In this document: positions 37,601 to 50,880 of the stretch, piece after piece | How positions within the stretch are numbered: the stretch's first letter is position 1 | How the letters are laid out: each line of letters starts with the position of its first letter | Source: Megachile rotundata | Taxonomy: Eukaryota > Arthropoda > Insecta > Hymenoptera > Megachilidae | Reading direction: 5' to 3' | Assembly: GCF_050947335.1 (NCBI RefSeq) | Contig: NC_134985.1 | Location: forward strand, 19,769,190 to 19,833,189 | DNA length: 64,000 nucleotides | Position numbers and translations under genes: made by a program | Notes under the pieces: generated by a model | What the model was told of the DNA's origin: nothing | Database searches by the model: none | The model's input: the letters and a program-made list of their open reading frames with translations, nothing else

Positions 37601-40600
37601 GAACAGCAAAGAAACGAGCCGACGGAAGAGGAGAAAAGATGCCGATGGAGGATCCGCAAACACTCTACGCAAAGGGTCAACCCTATAGGCTTTCACGTAC
37701 GGCCAACAACCCTCCGTAGTCGATTGATTATTTAAGTTCCTTCTCACCTTATACACACCCGAGACCAGAGCTTCTCAAACTGCATGATCGCTGAATTAAC
37801 CATGATGCTTGTTTCAAGATTTAACACCTTACACGATCATCCAATAATCTTCATTAATTCAACGTGTCATATTGTCGTATCGAGTGTTGAAATTATTCTT
37901 GAGAAACATAGTAAGTGTAGAAGCTAAATGCAACGATCAACCATTAATCTGAAGTTGAAAGTTCACCGCAATTGCTCATCGATTTTTGGTAAACTGTACA
38001 CTTTAAAATGAAAGAGGAGAATACTTGATGTTACGATAGGTATCCGTCTTTATTTAATGTCGGAGACATTCTCTGACTTCAAAGCCAGGAAGTGCAATTT
38101 CAACCTTTGGTTACGCATCGTAGCAAGCAACCTTTGAGAAACTCTGTCCAAGGTTTTCTCAGCTTCCGTTTCCTCTCTGACCCTTTCTCTTGGCTCCCTC
38201 TTGACCCGTAATCCTTTCTTCTCGCCGGCAACTTCTCGTATATTTGTAAATTCACCTCTGTGCCGTGCTCGAACGGGATAGAACGAAGGACTCTCGAAAA
38301 TCGAAGAGGACCGTGCGATCGAGTCGTCCAGAATCGTCCTTGTGGTCGTTGCAATTTCACTTCCGACGAATCGCAACCCTTCCCTCGTTCCCTCTTTCTG
38401 TCAGGACTCGTATAATGGTACGAAAGTTTACGCCGGGCACGTGCTTCCTTGAATTAAAGACCGCCTTTCCGCCAACACGCTATCGTATACAGCCTTCGTC
38501 GTATTCTATTTCTCCCGTAGTGTGAAAAGTTTAACGCGAAAATCGATGCACAGGAGCAATGGTCCTACAAAATTTACGGCCAACCACGAGTTCTGTTTAC
38601 AGTTATTCTTTCATGTTCAAGGAACTTTTATTCAAGAATTTGATATCCTAATACCTTCCTAAAGTTTTACGGGCCGAAAACGTTCGAAATATTTTCGAAA
38701 ACGATAGTTCTTCCAAAGTCGTGCAACTTCCCTAATTCCCGAAATCTCAATCTCCTTTATCTAATTCTTGTCCGACATTCCTTTACTCGTGACCATCGCG
38801 TCAAAGGAAGCAGAAAAATTTGATCTATTCCAGCCTTTATCCCAAAGCGGGTCTCGAAATTCCATATCGAAGTTCGATCGAGCAATATTCGTGACCGGAT
38901 CATGCATCTCCGTGACCCAGATCCACAAAGGTTCGACAAACATCACCGGGACTTTCAATTTTCCTTCCCAATCTCGCGTGGCCGAGCAGCACTGCGGTCG
39001 CGGAAACGATTTAACTGCTCGAACAAGGGAAATCCGATTGTATCTCGATGGCATCTCGATTCCCGGTCGATTATACTCCGAGCACACACCTTCTGCGAGC
39101 CGTGGATGTATTCGTCGCATATCGGCCGACTCGCGAGCAACGACATCAGAATTGCAAGGAGACAGAGGGGTCGGTGGCAAAGGGTGAAAGAGGATCACCC
39201 AGGCTGCAAGACAAGGAGACGATGGACGCATACATCCGCCTCAAATTGATTGGAATTGTTCCCTGGCTGATATCTCGTTCCTGCTAGTTCGTGGCAGCTC
39301 CAGATAGACGTATAGTGCACCTTGCACCTTGCACCAGATGAGAGGGACAAGCTTGTTCGGATTGTACGTTGGCTTAGGTTAGTCTAACTTGCGCTACACT
39401 GCCTCTCAAAAGTTACTACTTAATCGAGTTGAGACATACTCTTGTTTTTTTTATATTTGTTAATAATTCACTAATGTCTGCTTCTACTTCTACTCTTCAT
39501 GAAAGAGGTATATTTCAATTTTGAAATACATGATGTTAAAGTGGTTGTACAATTTTTGGAAGTAGTAGAGGTTGTACAATTTTTCTACAGTTTAAATGCA
39601 GAGGAGCGAAGCTCGTTACGATTATCTACCATATGTGTGCTACACGAGATAACCTCGTACTTGAAATTCAACAACAATAACGTTACCTCTTATTCCCAGT
39701 AACAATGTACCTTAAAGAAAAGGTAGAATTTAAAGATGAAAGCAAGAATTTGACGATCATTTAGGTCGTGTATGTTCCGAGAGCATTTCCCGTGTTTGGA
39801 GAGACAGACAGGCGGGGGCAAAGGACGAAGGAAGTAGAAGGGCGAGCCAGGACTAAAGGGTGGTTCTTCCGTGGAATTAATTTCGAAGCTTCCAGCGAGT
39901 ACGGCACTTAGCCTGTGCGCTTATCGTGTCGGGCGACGCGAGGAGGACGCATTAGGTCTACCGGTGGCAGCCGCGGAAAGTATGAAGCGTAACCGCTAAG
40001 TGCGCTGATACGCGGTCGGGAATTAACTGAAATGCTTCCCCGAATGTGTCTGTTTCCCGACAGCGGCGCAGGGCTTACGCTTGTTTCAGCTCGCGTTTTA
40101 CGTATTCCGGCCACGCGCGCCGGATTTAACGCGGACGTACACGCGGATATCGTTATGAAAAAGATAGACGGTCGACGTGGGAAGCTGCCACGGGATTGGA
40201 GGAACGAGACTTCGACGAGAACCACCGCTTCATGATGGAAAGACGATGTGAATTATAATGTAATAACGGAGAGAGGGTTGGTTAGTTTTACTACCGTACC
40301 GTCACTCCTGAAATGGAGGCTTCCGGTGGCTTGATCGCACGGGTCGATTAGGATCTTGATTTCAGACCGAGATGTTAGGTGATAGTTCTGATCGCTAGAC
40401 TGTATTCGTGCATTTGTGATGTATTGTCTGAAAGTAATCTATTGAGTCAGGTAGATTATATTTTTTAGACTTCTGTGTATCATAACGATGTACACTGAAA
40501 AATTATACACAGTCTGTACAACATCAAGTATACTATTTATGCCTCTTTCATTTTTTATTGTGTTTTTTCTATTGCATTTTTTACGTCACCTACTGTCCAG

Positions 40601-43600
40601 AGACCAACGTAGCGTTAAAGGGAGTAGTTTAGGTACCCAGATAAACATCGGAAAGGGTTCCAATTTAAAATGAAACAAGCAATCCGAATCGTTTCCGGTA
40701 GGTTCGAGTAAATACCGCGCAAACAGATCGTCAACTACCAGAAAAGCCACTTAGCCTCTCGATCGTTGTTCGAAATGATAAAAATTCAACGAACGTAATT
40801 CCTCGTGCTGCAACGAATCGATTGAACACAGAGTCGCAATCCATTCGCGGTGTCCCGGATCGTATGAAAGTCGAAATGGTTTTGCATTCCGGTCGATTCG
40901 ATGACGCTGGGTCCTTGTCAAAGTCCCGAACGCAATATTACATTCAAGGGAACGATGCATATTCACGAGCCAACCGGTCCGATATTTCTAACCGTTCGAT
41001 CCGCTAGCCGATTCTATTCACCGCTCGCAGCCAACTATCGTATTAGTTAATACGTTTTAACGAGCTTTGCATAAGACTAATCGGTGTTTAACGAATGAAC
41101 CTCGTGCTTCGTTATAATTCCATTACTATCGATCGACGTTTAAATTTCCCTATTTCATGTATGTCGACATTCCATGATTTGTAATAAATTTTTTTTATGA
41201 AATCGTATCATACAACATGTTCCATTAATTTATAAACTTTGGGAGAAAATTGAAGTCAGTCTACCAACTTGACTCGCTAGGCACAAAAGATCATGAACTC
41301 GATTGCAATAAAAGTACCAGAGTCGTTAAAAATTCTGCGGTTTGCATAGACAAATGAAAAGGTCGTAGAAGGATCGGATATCCGAAGGACATCCGACGTC
41401 ACAAATCGAAGGAACACGGTTCGGTTCGAGGATCGCCGGGTACGTAATAAAGCATTATTTATGACCGGTCGCTTCGGCCGCAACTATAAAAACTTCCGCA
41501 TAAAGTTGTAGTTTACAGTCTGCTAAATGTAGCGCCATGAAATGCCGCTACCGCGCCTAACGTTTTATGGCGTGCAACGACCATGCAGGCTGCGAAACAA
41601 CCTGCCAGAGATTAGGAAAAAGATTGCCAACCAGCCAGGCGCTACGTCGCTATCGAAGCCCGATACTTTTACCACTGCTTTCGCTTGACGTTTTACGACG
41701 AACCCTGATACATATATACCGTGTACGCCAGAAACTCTGGCTAGCAATTGCCGTGGACGATGGCCGATTGTCGAAATCGATGACCGTGTCCCACGAAATG
41801 ACGACATGCTCGGAATTGTTGGCATAAACGTGCAGGAACGTGGACCTTTGCTACCCGGATCGTTCGACGAGACAAGCGCAGATTCGTGTCGTTTTGCAGT
41901 GGTTCAAGGACGACATTTCGCATACTTTGACAGTTTAACTGTACGATATGTCGCAGAAGAAACCGAAATATTTGGATGGCTATCAAGTTGCAAGGAATTG
42001 AAATATTACGGATATCTGTTTTGTATCGAGCACGTGTACGGATGAATTGGTGAAACGCTTACAAATCACCGATTCCGAGTCATCGTTGATGGAACATCGC
42101 GCTCTGCTGAGCGTACAACTGCGATCTATGAGCGTGATAATTCGAGCTTTACCTTCGATCACCACGGGCAATAATTATTGCAACAGCGAGGCGAAGTTTC
42201 ACGAATCTGCACGGAGATTGGCATTACATTAAATTAGTTTAAGATGGAATATCTGTCTACCGAGCGTGCTAAATTCTATGCTCGAAAGATCGATACCATT
42301 TAACGAAAAAAAACCTTACCAGAATAAAAGTACAACATAGGCTATTAACTTTGCTCTTCGCAACTCGTTACAAGATCGGATAATAGTATAATTAATCGAA
42401 CAAAGATAGAAAGTAAAATGTTCCATTAACGTAGAACAGTGCAGGATATTTTAAAGAAATATCGAGACAACGATAATTCGTTGTTCACGATGCAATTTCA
42501 ATTTCTCACAGTTCCGTCGTGATGTACGGTTAAGATATTTAAATGGAGGCTTCCCCAACGAAAATTTCGATTCGCAAATGCATCGTTACGTTCATTTTAT
42601 CTTCGCGTTTATTCGACAAATAGTGGAATTTCATTGCGAACAGCTTCCCCGGAGCGACAAGAATGTAATTGCTCTTGTCGACGCGTTCCAACGTAACCGA
42701 ACATCGTAAATCCGAATTTCCGCTTATACCATTCGCAAATGGTTCGTTAACCGAGGCCATCAAAGAAATAAAAAATCTGCTGAATCCGATTTCACGTTTA
42801 AATATATTTAACTCTTCGAGTTTCATTTTTTTAAGGGTAGAAAAGGTTATACAATTTTTTTTACTTGTTTTAAACTTGTAACATCATCTCTACTATAAAC
42901 TCATTCAAGGTTTGTATAAAAAACAGTGGTGCATGCACTCGTGATCTGATGAATACATATAAAAGCAAGCTAAACCTCAAATATCTCTGAAAAGGTCATA
43001 CATAAAAGCAATTCACGAATCCGAAAATAATCCTACAAAAGCGTCGTAGACACCATTAGCAAATTGTCAAACGTTTCACTCTAAACAACACGAAATCGGA
43101 CTACGAGATCGTTTAATAGAATTTCCGCTCTCCGGAACGTTAATTAACCCGATACGCGCGGTGATAATTAAACGCATCGCGCGCACGGAGCAAAAAAAGC
43201 AATAAACGACGGACGAATCCGTTTTCGCGAATCAATAGCGAGTTTCGCTTCCCGTTTACCGTCGTTAGTCCGAATATTAAAAATCCACCGGTTTCGTTGT
43301 CATCTACTCTCCATTATACTCGGTGGGATCGACTAATTACATTATCGTTCACGTTATTACACCGCTCGAACTCGATTGCTCGATCGTATCATTCTCTTCT
43401 GTTCCTCAAAACCCACAGATTCTAAGATTCGGGGATCATCGAATCACGAAGCTGAAGGAATTGGTTTTGTTGTATTTATGTTGGTCAATATAAAGTTTGA
43501 TAACCCCACTATTTATTTGTCAAGTGCGTCAGCCAGAACTAATTACAGCTACAATATTAATACAGACAAAAAAATGTGAAATATTAAGTCAATATGTTAT

Positions 43601-46600
43601 TATACAATCGTTGACTATGTAAATTATAACTGGACTTGAACTTCAAATTGAAGCGTACTAAAAATTCGAGTAAAATCGATCACGGCCGAAGTACGAGTGC
43701 GACACGAGTCTGATTCATCAAAATAGTGCAAGAGGATAATATATCAAACTTGATGATACACTTTCAGAAGTAGTCTTAAAGATGATTAGTGCAGAGTCTG
43801 TTAAAATCTATTAGGCAGTTAAGTCATCGCTTAGAGTTCTGGTACACCCTGCATCGTCCCTGACACGTTCGTGTCCCAAGCCTATCCGTTTCACAGGATC
43901 CTCGTCCTGGGATCGCCCCTGTCTCCCTCGACCTATCACTTTGCGTCGACCCGGCGGTCACTCGAACGCAGAAACGGGATACACGAGCTGAATGCGACCT
44001 TCCATCGTTTCATAATAGCCTCTATTCATTCTCTGATACAGCGTCTCGATATAACGGGCCAGTTGTCAATAGCCCTTACATATTATATCGCGTGCGAGCC
44101 AAGCCGAGCGTGTTCCTCGTCGAACCACCGCCTAATCTGGCTAATGCTCGATAACCTTCGCTCGCAATGCAAACTGACTCCTGTCGCTTAAACTTCTCCC
44201 CTTTCTCGCCGGTAGAATTCCATCGTCTATTGTTCTCCTGCAACCTTCGCGGGACTAAAGTTTTTCACAGCTGTTTCCATCTTGCGACGAACTTAATCGC
44301 ACTGAAACGTGCAGATTTCGTTGGTCCGATTACTGCAGCTTAATTTCCACCTTTATGCGAAAGAACGATCCTCTTGGACGATAAGCGAGGCTACACGGGA
44401 TCTGAGGACACCGTTATAAATCTTCGCAGCAAACTGAGAGGAACTTTGAGTATCTCGGAAGGAAGAGAAAGGGGAGCACCGAGAAATCGGCTAAGAGTAA
44501 TTAGAATTGCCTAAGCGGACACGTTATACGAGACGGCTCGAAGACGTCGCGTCGCTCGAACATATTTCCGGCGCTGCGAGATTTCTGGACACGAGACTTC
44601 CATATCGTTAACGCTCGGAACGAGGGAGTATAACGTTGATTAGCGTATAACGACCATGTTCAGAAACTTGAGATACAGTAGAGGTTCCCGCACTTAATTT
44701 TCGCGAACGGTCACGTAACACCGGTTTACGTTAAAATACAGATCGGACCGGGCAAATCCGAGAATTACCAAATTCCCGAAATTCCGAGGATCGCGGGTTA
44801 ACCTATTATCGTGCCTTACTTAAACTCGTTAGGTAGCCTGTATAGAGACGTTCACGGCGCATGCACCGCGCCACGAAAACCACTTTCCAATCGGTTTCCA
44901 GGATGTAATTACGAGCACGTTGTGGCCATGGTGGTGAAATTTGACAGGTAGTAAATATACGGAGTTGATCCCTGATGGTAATAGCGGCGAGAGGAGCATC
45001 GACTCGCCTGATTGAATTCTCCGTTGTCCGCTAGCATCCCTCGTCGACGGGCCAACCCCTCGTTCACCCCCGACGATGCCGTCGTCGCTACCGTTCTTCG
45101 GGACAAAAAAAACACGCAGCCCCGCCTGGATATGAAATCCTGTATTTGGGGCAGAACGAAGCCGGCCAATGAAAATCCGGCTTCAGGGCTTCTTCGAAAA
45201 GGAAACAAAAAGTCCCTCGACTGCTCCCATAGACCAATTGTAACCAGGGACGACCGGGGCGAGATACACGGCCTAATAAAGTTGCTACGTAGTTTGGCTT
45301 CGTGTACACGCACGCACTTTTATATTCGCGTATGAGGCTGTATGCGTGTATGTACACTTTCCTTCAAAAATATTGGCCTACTGTTAACGCGCCTACTGCT
45401 GAAGATCTTTGCAAATCTTCTTGACAAATTTACTGTATTTCTGTTATTTAAAATTTTGAACATTTAACGTATGGCTATGTTTCGTTATTAATGTGAGTAT
45501 GCGTAGATGGATAAATAGAAGAGTTTCTATATGAGTCACACTCAAAATTATCTCATATGAGTCCATATGAGCTGCACCCAAATGTACTTCTACGATTTAC
45601 AAAATGATTCAAGATGATTGAAGTGATACCACAATAACGCTATGCAGAAGATGCATATGGAGAATAGTTTTGAACGACCCTGTATACATATAAGGTATAA
45701 ATAAAGCGTTGCGTCCATCGCCTTAGGGCCACCGCAGATTCCTCGAAGGATAAAAGGGCAAGATCTGCGTAGAGAGGAGGGTGGCGATATTGTCGCGAGA
45801 TACGAATAGGGTCTTCTTCCCTCTTCTCCTTTCCACTATCCCTGACTTTTCTTATCCAGTCGGCGACGAGCGTTGGGAGGTGGAAAGGGGGGAAAGTTGT
45901 CACAGTCCACGAGCGAAATACAAATACGTTTGGTGGTCCACGAGTCGGGATCGAGGAACGTCGTTAAGGAACTTCCGTCAGGAAATGGGCTTCGTGTTGC
46001 CAGTAAACAATTGAACGTTTAGTTGTCGCTCGTAGAAGCATTCCTTTGTACACGGCGCAGCCTTGTAGCTCGAACAAAGCGGATTCAAAAGACGAACTCG
46101 GAAAGTCGTGGTAAAAAGAATGAAATAACGGAATGGATATATGTTGACGCGAGTGAATCGAGGCCACTGCTGATGAATTCGTTACTAAAACGGAGCGTCG
46201 ACAATGAGGGGTTAACGAGCTGACCGGTCAGTGTATCAAAGCTACCGGAAAGGTCGGTTAACTTTTTTAATCAAACGGTAAATCGAGTGCTCCCCAACGA
46301 ATTTGCAACTCGAGCAACGTCATTACATGGCTGGATGTCTGTACGCGACCAATGAAACGTTAATGAAAAAAGCACAAAATGTACGTTAACGCGGTAAACG
46401 CCCGGTAAATCGAAAATATGTATAAAACGCGTAAGGTGACATTGGATGGTCAATTACAGAGTTTAACGATAAATCCATCGTGTTCATTTCGACTACAAAC
46501 GGAATTCAATTAAACGGCAATGAAAGGTACAGTTTACCAGCAACATCTCGAACCTCCCCTTGGCCGCCTCTTACGGGGAACATTTTCCGAAAGCCATAGA

Positions 46601-48530
46601 GGCGCTTGGTCGCGGGACCGTTTGATGCCAGATGCTGCCGTGGATATTGGATAAAAGTTCCTCGGTTCGCGGAGAAAATAATTTCACGAGGCCGGCCAGG
46701 GCTGCACCCTCCTTACGTTTCGCACTTTCTTCCTCGGCCCCTCAGGAACACCCTTTTCCTCGCTGTTACGTCGAGAAAGAAACTTACAGTCGCCTCGCTC
46801 CTTCGGATTTTCTCGACTTGTCGTGTTTCTCTGTAGACAAAACGGCCGACGACGCCACCTGGCACTTAACATATATGGAAAAGTCCCGCTACGCAGCGGC
46901 GAAACTTTGCCAACCTCTTCTTTCTCGACCCGATTAAAAGGTGCTAGCTCCAAATCGAGTATTTTTTTACGTTAAAGGCTGTAATCGCGACGGTCGAAAA
47001 CGCGTTCCCAAGTAACAATTTACGGTAGAAAGTTTGAAGCGAGACGAGCGTCGTGTTGTCTCGCGATAGCGAGCTATATAAATTTAAACGGTTTGGAGGG
47101 CGCCGTTGCGTAGGTTACGTTAGAAGCATAATTAATACTCGGTGTTAGGCACGTAGCAGGCAAGGCACTTCTATTGGCACCGCTACACCATTAGTACCCG
47201 CATTGGGGGATGGTTACCGTCTCCACCCCCTCTCGGAACTACTTCGACCGTGCTCCGAGCGTGAACGTCGAAGTTACGCTTGCCCGGCGCCGTATTCACC
47301 GTGTAAATACGACGTTAGGATCCTACGTTATGACTTTCGAGTTCCGAAAATTAAGCGGAGAATCGAGACTGCGAAACTAGTTCTGGGACCGCGGGACCAT
47401 GGTTTCGGGAGTGGCTGATGTTGCGGATATTAAGAGCTGATCAAACGGTGCCCCAGTTGCGACCACGTTTCCTAGCCGCTGCGCTCTCTTCGACCGTAAG
47501 CACCACGACGAAATGTGATTTTATTGTTACGCTGGCTCCAAGGACTTCTCGAGCACCCTCGACACTTGTAATTGTAGCCTAACTCGCAAGCATTACAGGG
47601 ACAACGGTCAAGGAGAATCGAATACAGAAACTTTCCTCGTTGCTTTACAACTTGATTAATAATATTACGAAACTGGAGGCGAAAGATCATTATTAACTCG
47701 TTAGCGGACTTTACGTGCTAAGTACGCCTTGCTCCGACCCACGCATGGCACGCGTTAACTCGTGCAAATGAAAAACATTGTACTCTTCGTCCTCGAAAGA
47801 AATGAGGAGTTCGATTATCCTACCGGATAATCACGAGGAAACTACGATTCCAAAAGCCAACTACTTTCAACACGCTCTATTCGAAACTCCGCGTCGCTAT
47901 TTACTCGACACAATCGTCTTCTCATTGATAAACCCACCAGCAATCTATCCAACGGACGAAAGAACGACAGAGATCGAGCCGGTTGTAGGAAACCGACAAA
48001 GACAAACAGAGGAAGCATAGAAATAAATAGGAACAGAGTTACGTGTCCTCTGTTGGGAAATCGTCCAAACGTGAAATACAAGAGATGGGTACCATAGGTG
48101 CAAGTCCGTGGAAGCTTCTCAATAAGCCAACCACCTTGTGCACTCTTCTCTCGTCGGCATTTAATTAATTTCACCCGCGTTAAAAGCGAAAGGGAGTTCG
48201 GCGCGAAATCGATGGATTTCGGTGTCAGGATTGTACCAGCCTCGAGCAAATGATTCTCGAATATCGCTCATTTCGTGCTTGTTTATTTAATTGTTTCTGC
48301 TGTCCTTGCACCTTTTTCTCGCTCGAGAAATTACCTGTTCGTTCATATATACAATTATTTTTGAAGTTTGTTTAGTTGCCATTGCAGTTACTATGGGACA
48401 TACTTTAGTTTAGGAACAGTATAGGAAGTCTTCTAATATTTTTTCGTTCAGAAAGTTTTGAAGAGAGATGTTAATTTTATAGCTTGAAAATTTTTGGGTA
48501 TAAAAAAAATTTGTAATCGTAAGGTATTCG
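34621..48530. other. Gene-poor DNA
   Basis: About 14 kb with no gene I can support. Local oddities are small: a triple gcacctt/gcaccag run near 39317-39336, a repeated gttgtacaattttt near 39544 and 39572, and three copies of atatgag between about 45528 and 45569. No member of a known protein family, no tRNA-like cloverleaf and no transposon ends were recognised. Confidence 0.55.
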
Positions 48531-48725
48531 TAAGGTCACAAATTTCGAAATCTCCATATTTTCAAGTTGCTAAATTCCCAAGTTTGCACATTCCCAGTTT
48601 TCGTGTTCAGTCCACATTCCCCAAATGCCGCAGTGAGCACATTCTCAAATTCCCCGATCCATCAATTCCGAAACTTCGAAATTCTCAAATTGCAGAATTT
48701 CCCAAACTCAGAGGTTTCGGAGGAA
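48531..48725. repeat. Decayed short-period repeat (aattcccaa type)
   Basis: About 195 bases made of drifting 8-11 base words: aaatttcgaaatc, aaattcccaag, cacattccc, aaattccccg, aattccgaaac and aattctcaaattg. It belongs in style with the patches at 17500-17760 (opposite strand) and 54295-54380. It can be read as a short, repetitive peptide, but that is a consequence of the repeat. Confidence 0.55.
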
Positions 48726-50400
48726 GCCAGATCTGTTCCCGAGCAAACCCGAGCTACAATTCAGCAATGAAAAAGTGAAAAAAGAAATCCACGAAGCCCG
48801 AACGATTTACTACCCATCGTCGAAGTTGTACGAGTGTGTAGGAGGTTTAAAAAACTTCTCTCGCGTGGTATTCTAAAAGAGCATAAATAAGCTCGCCCTA
48901 AACCTTCAGCCGCGAACAATGTCGGGCAAAAACTGGAGCGGACGAGAGAATGGTTTGTCCCCCGTGAACGACGAGTTGATTTTTCGAGCGACGAAACAAA
49001 CGGCGTCGCCATGAATCACGCGGAATCGCTGTAAGATTACAGTCGCGCCGCCTTAAACGCGATCATAAAACGCTCGACGAGAATAAACGGTGTCGCGGGT
49101 GAACGTCGGTGAAAAGCCAGACGCGACTACTGTGTCTGACTATCGGTTCTGACGCTACTGACTCGCAAACGATGACGTTCGGGCGATTTTCGCACCGTCT
49201 CCGGTGTAACGGATCGACTCGGCGGGCCTGCGTTACGTTCGAATTAGGCCATTGTTACGCGATCCGGCACGGGGAATTAATTAATACCCGAGTCATCGAT
49301 GACGGGACCGTTCGATTATTGGCTAATGGCGTCCCTCCATTATTCGACGCGCGACCACCTAGACCAGAGAGAACTCGTAAACTCGACCGGCGATGTGCTG
49401 ACTCGCGTTTGCGGCCGTCGTCGTTAACGATGTGCAGCGATTCGATAAATGTTTACGCGCGTTTCAAACTGCCGTTCTATAGTCGACGACGCTTTGAAAG
49501 GACTGCTGAAATTGCGGAGAATCGCCGATCGCGGTTCCACGATTGTCCCGCGGCGGATTTGTTTGAAATTCGGTTTGAAACGTGCCCAGCATCGGTCGAT
49601 GATACGGTTATTGTGCGTAACCGTGCGACACGGTTCTACTAATGATACTGCGGTCGCGCGGTGAAAAGCTGCGCTCAAAATTGAGCCGAAGTAAGCGATC
49701 AATTTGGCTGATCGATCGTTATTAACGGTTAAACATGTACACGCTTATACGACTAAGGACCATGTAACTGTTAATCGGAAGAGTGTATTTAATTTCCGAG
49801 AAAGTGCATCCTGATTTATTGAGACTCGTTCATTGAACCGTGTACATTTCTCACTTATTGTATTTACATATAGTGATGATACAGATGAGACACAAATATT
49901 TCATCTCATGGACTTTTATCTCTGACAATATCCATATGAATAATAGACTTCTCTGCCTATAAATAATAGTATATTATTATTCATAGTTCATCCTTTCGCA
50001 ATCATCCTACAGCAACACATTCCAGCAAACAAAATTCAACATTGTCGAAAGAAAATTCAGAATGTTTGCGTTAAATATTATGAATGAAGTATGACCGTAA
50101 TCGAGAACTCTTTATTGTAGCACGTTGTACACTTAAGTTGTTAATTTAGGTACTCCCTGTTTCTTTGTGATGGAATCTATTGTGAAGCCCTCGGAACTTA
50201 TCGCTAGAACGACCAGGACATCGTTAATTAAGGAAAAGGATGAAAAGAATTCGCCAGAAGATCGCGCGAAAAGTATACCCGTGTAATTCTTAGATAAGGT
50301 AGCGTGTACAGAGTTGTTCATTAATCAAGCCGAAGATAAAGAGGCTAGCATCAAACTGTATATCCGGCGTGAACAATGACAAAAGAATTTAATTTCATCG
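48726..50400. other. Gene-poor DNA
   Basis: The longest open frame (49109-49642 plus, 177 codons) shows no family resemblance, no splice context and a composition typical of CpG-rich stop-poor spacer, so it is not called as a gene. An 11-bp AT-rich inverted repeat (49935-49945 against 49975-49985) is present. Confidence 0.55.
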
Positions 50401-50880
50401 TCCATGATAAAAAGGAAGCGACCGTCCGTGGCGTTATTTACTCGGCACGGACGGAAATGGCGTGGCAAGTAGCGATACATTATCCTTAAACGCGGCGAAT
50501 TTGTTTTTTCGTGGACCCTGGAATCTATTTCTCCCGGCGTCGCGACGATTTCTCTGGCAAATGTACAACCACGATAACGTCCCGGGAAAATTATGTCAAA
50601 TTTCCCGCGTTATAGAGTAATGGCCGCTGCTTAAAATGGCCCCGTTTAATGGGCTGCATTACCGATTCTAACTCGATTAATTAAACAATTTCCTCTGAGC
50701 TTCTAAAACGGTGATTATTTCGCAGCCAATGTTGCGGTCAAATATCGATATGATCGCGTTAAATCATAAAAGTCTGTTGATGCTTAATCGAGCCTCGATG
50801 CAGTTGCTTTAATAACCGAGTATTTCCTCGTAAATGGCCTCGCATAAATTTCCTCTCGCTACTCCGTGAACAAGCAAAAT
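50401..50880. promoter_or_regulatory. Candidate regulatory segment with 9-bp inverted repeat
   Basis: A perfect inverted repeat, ccgtccgtg (50422-50430) and cacggacgg (50446-50454), is separated by 15 bases that include ttatttac, a forkhead-like word. The following roughly 400 bases are non-coding and contain TAAT-type words (gattaattaaac near 50676) and aatatcgatatgatcg near 50742. The functional call is inference only. Confidence 0.22.

Noticed and set aside
38761..39231. 156-codon minus frame with overlapping plus frames at 38768-39249
   Set aside because: Both strands are open in the same place, which points to composition and not coding; no domain seen.
49109..49642. 177-codon plus-strand frame
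   Set aside because: No family resemblance or splice context; CpG-rich spacer is stop-poor, so frames of this size are expected by chance.
49935..49985. Possible microRNA-like hairpin from an 11-bp inverted repeat
   Set aside because: The arms are short and AT-only rich, the loop is about 29 bases, and no known mature microRNA sequence was recognised.
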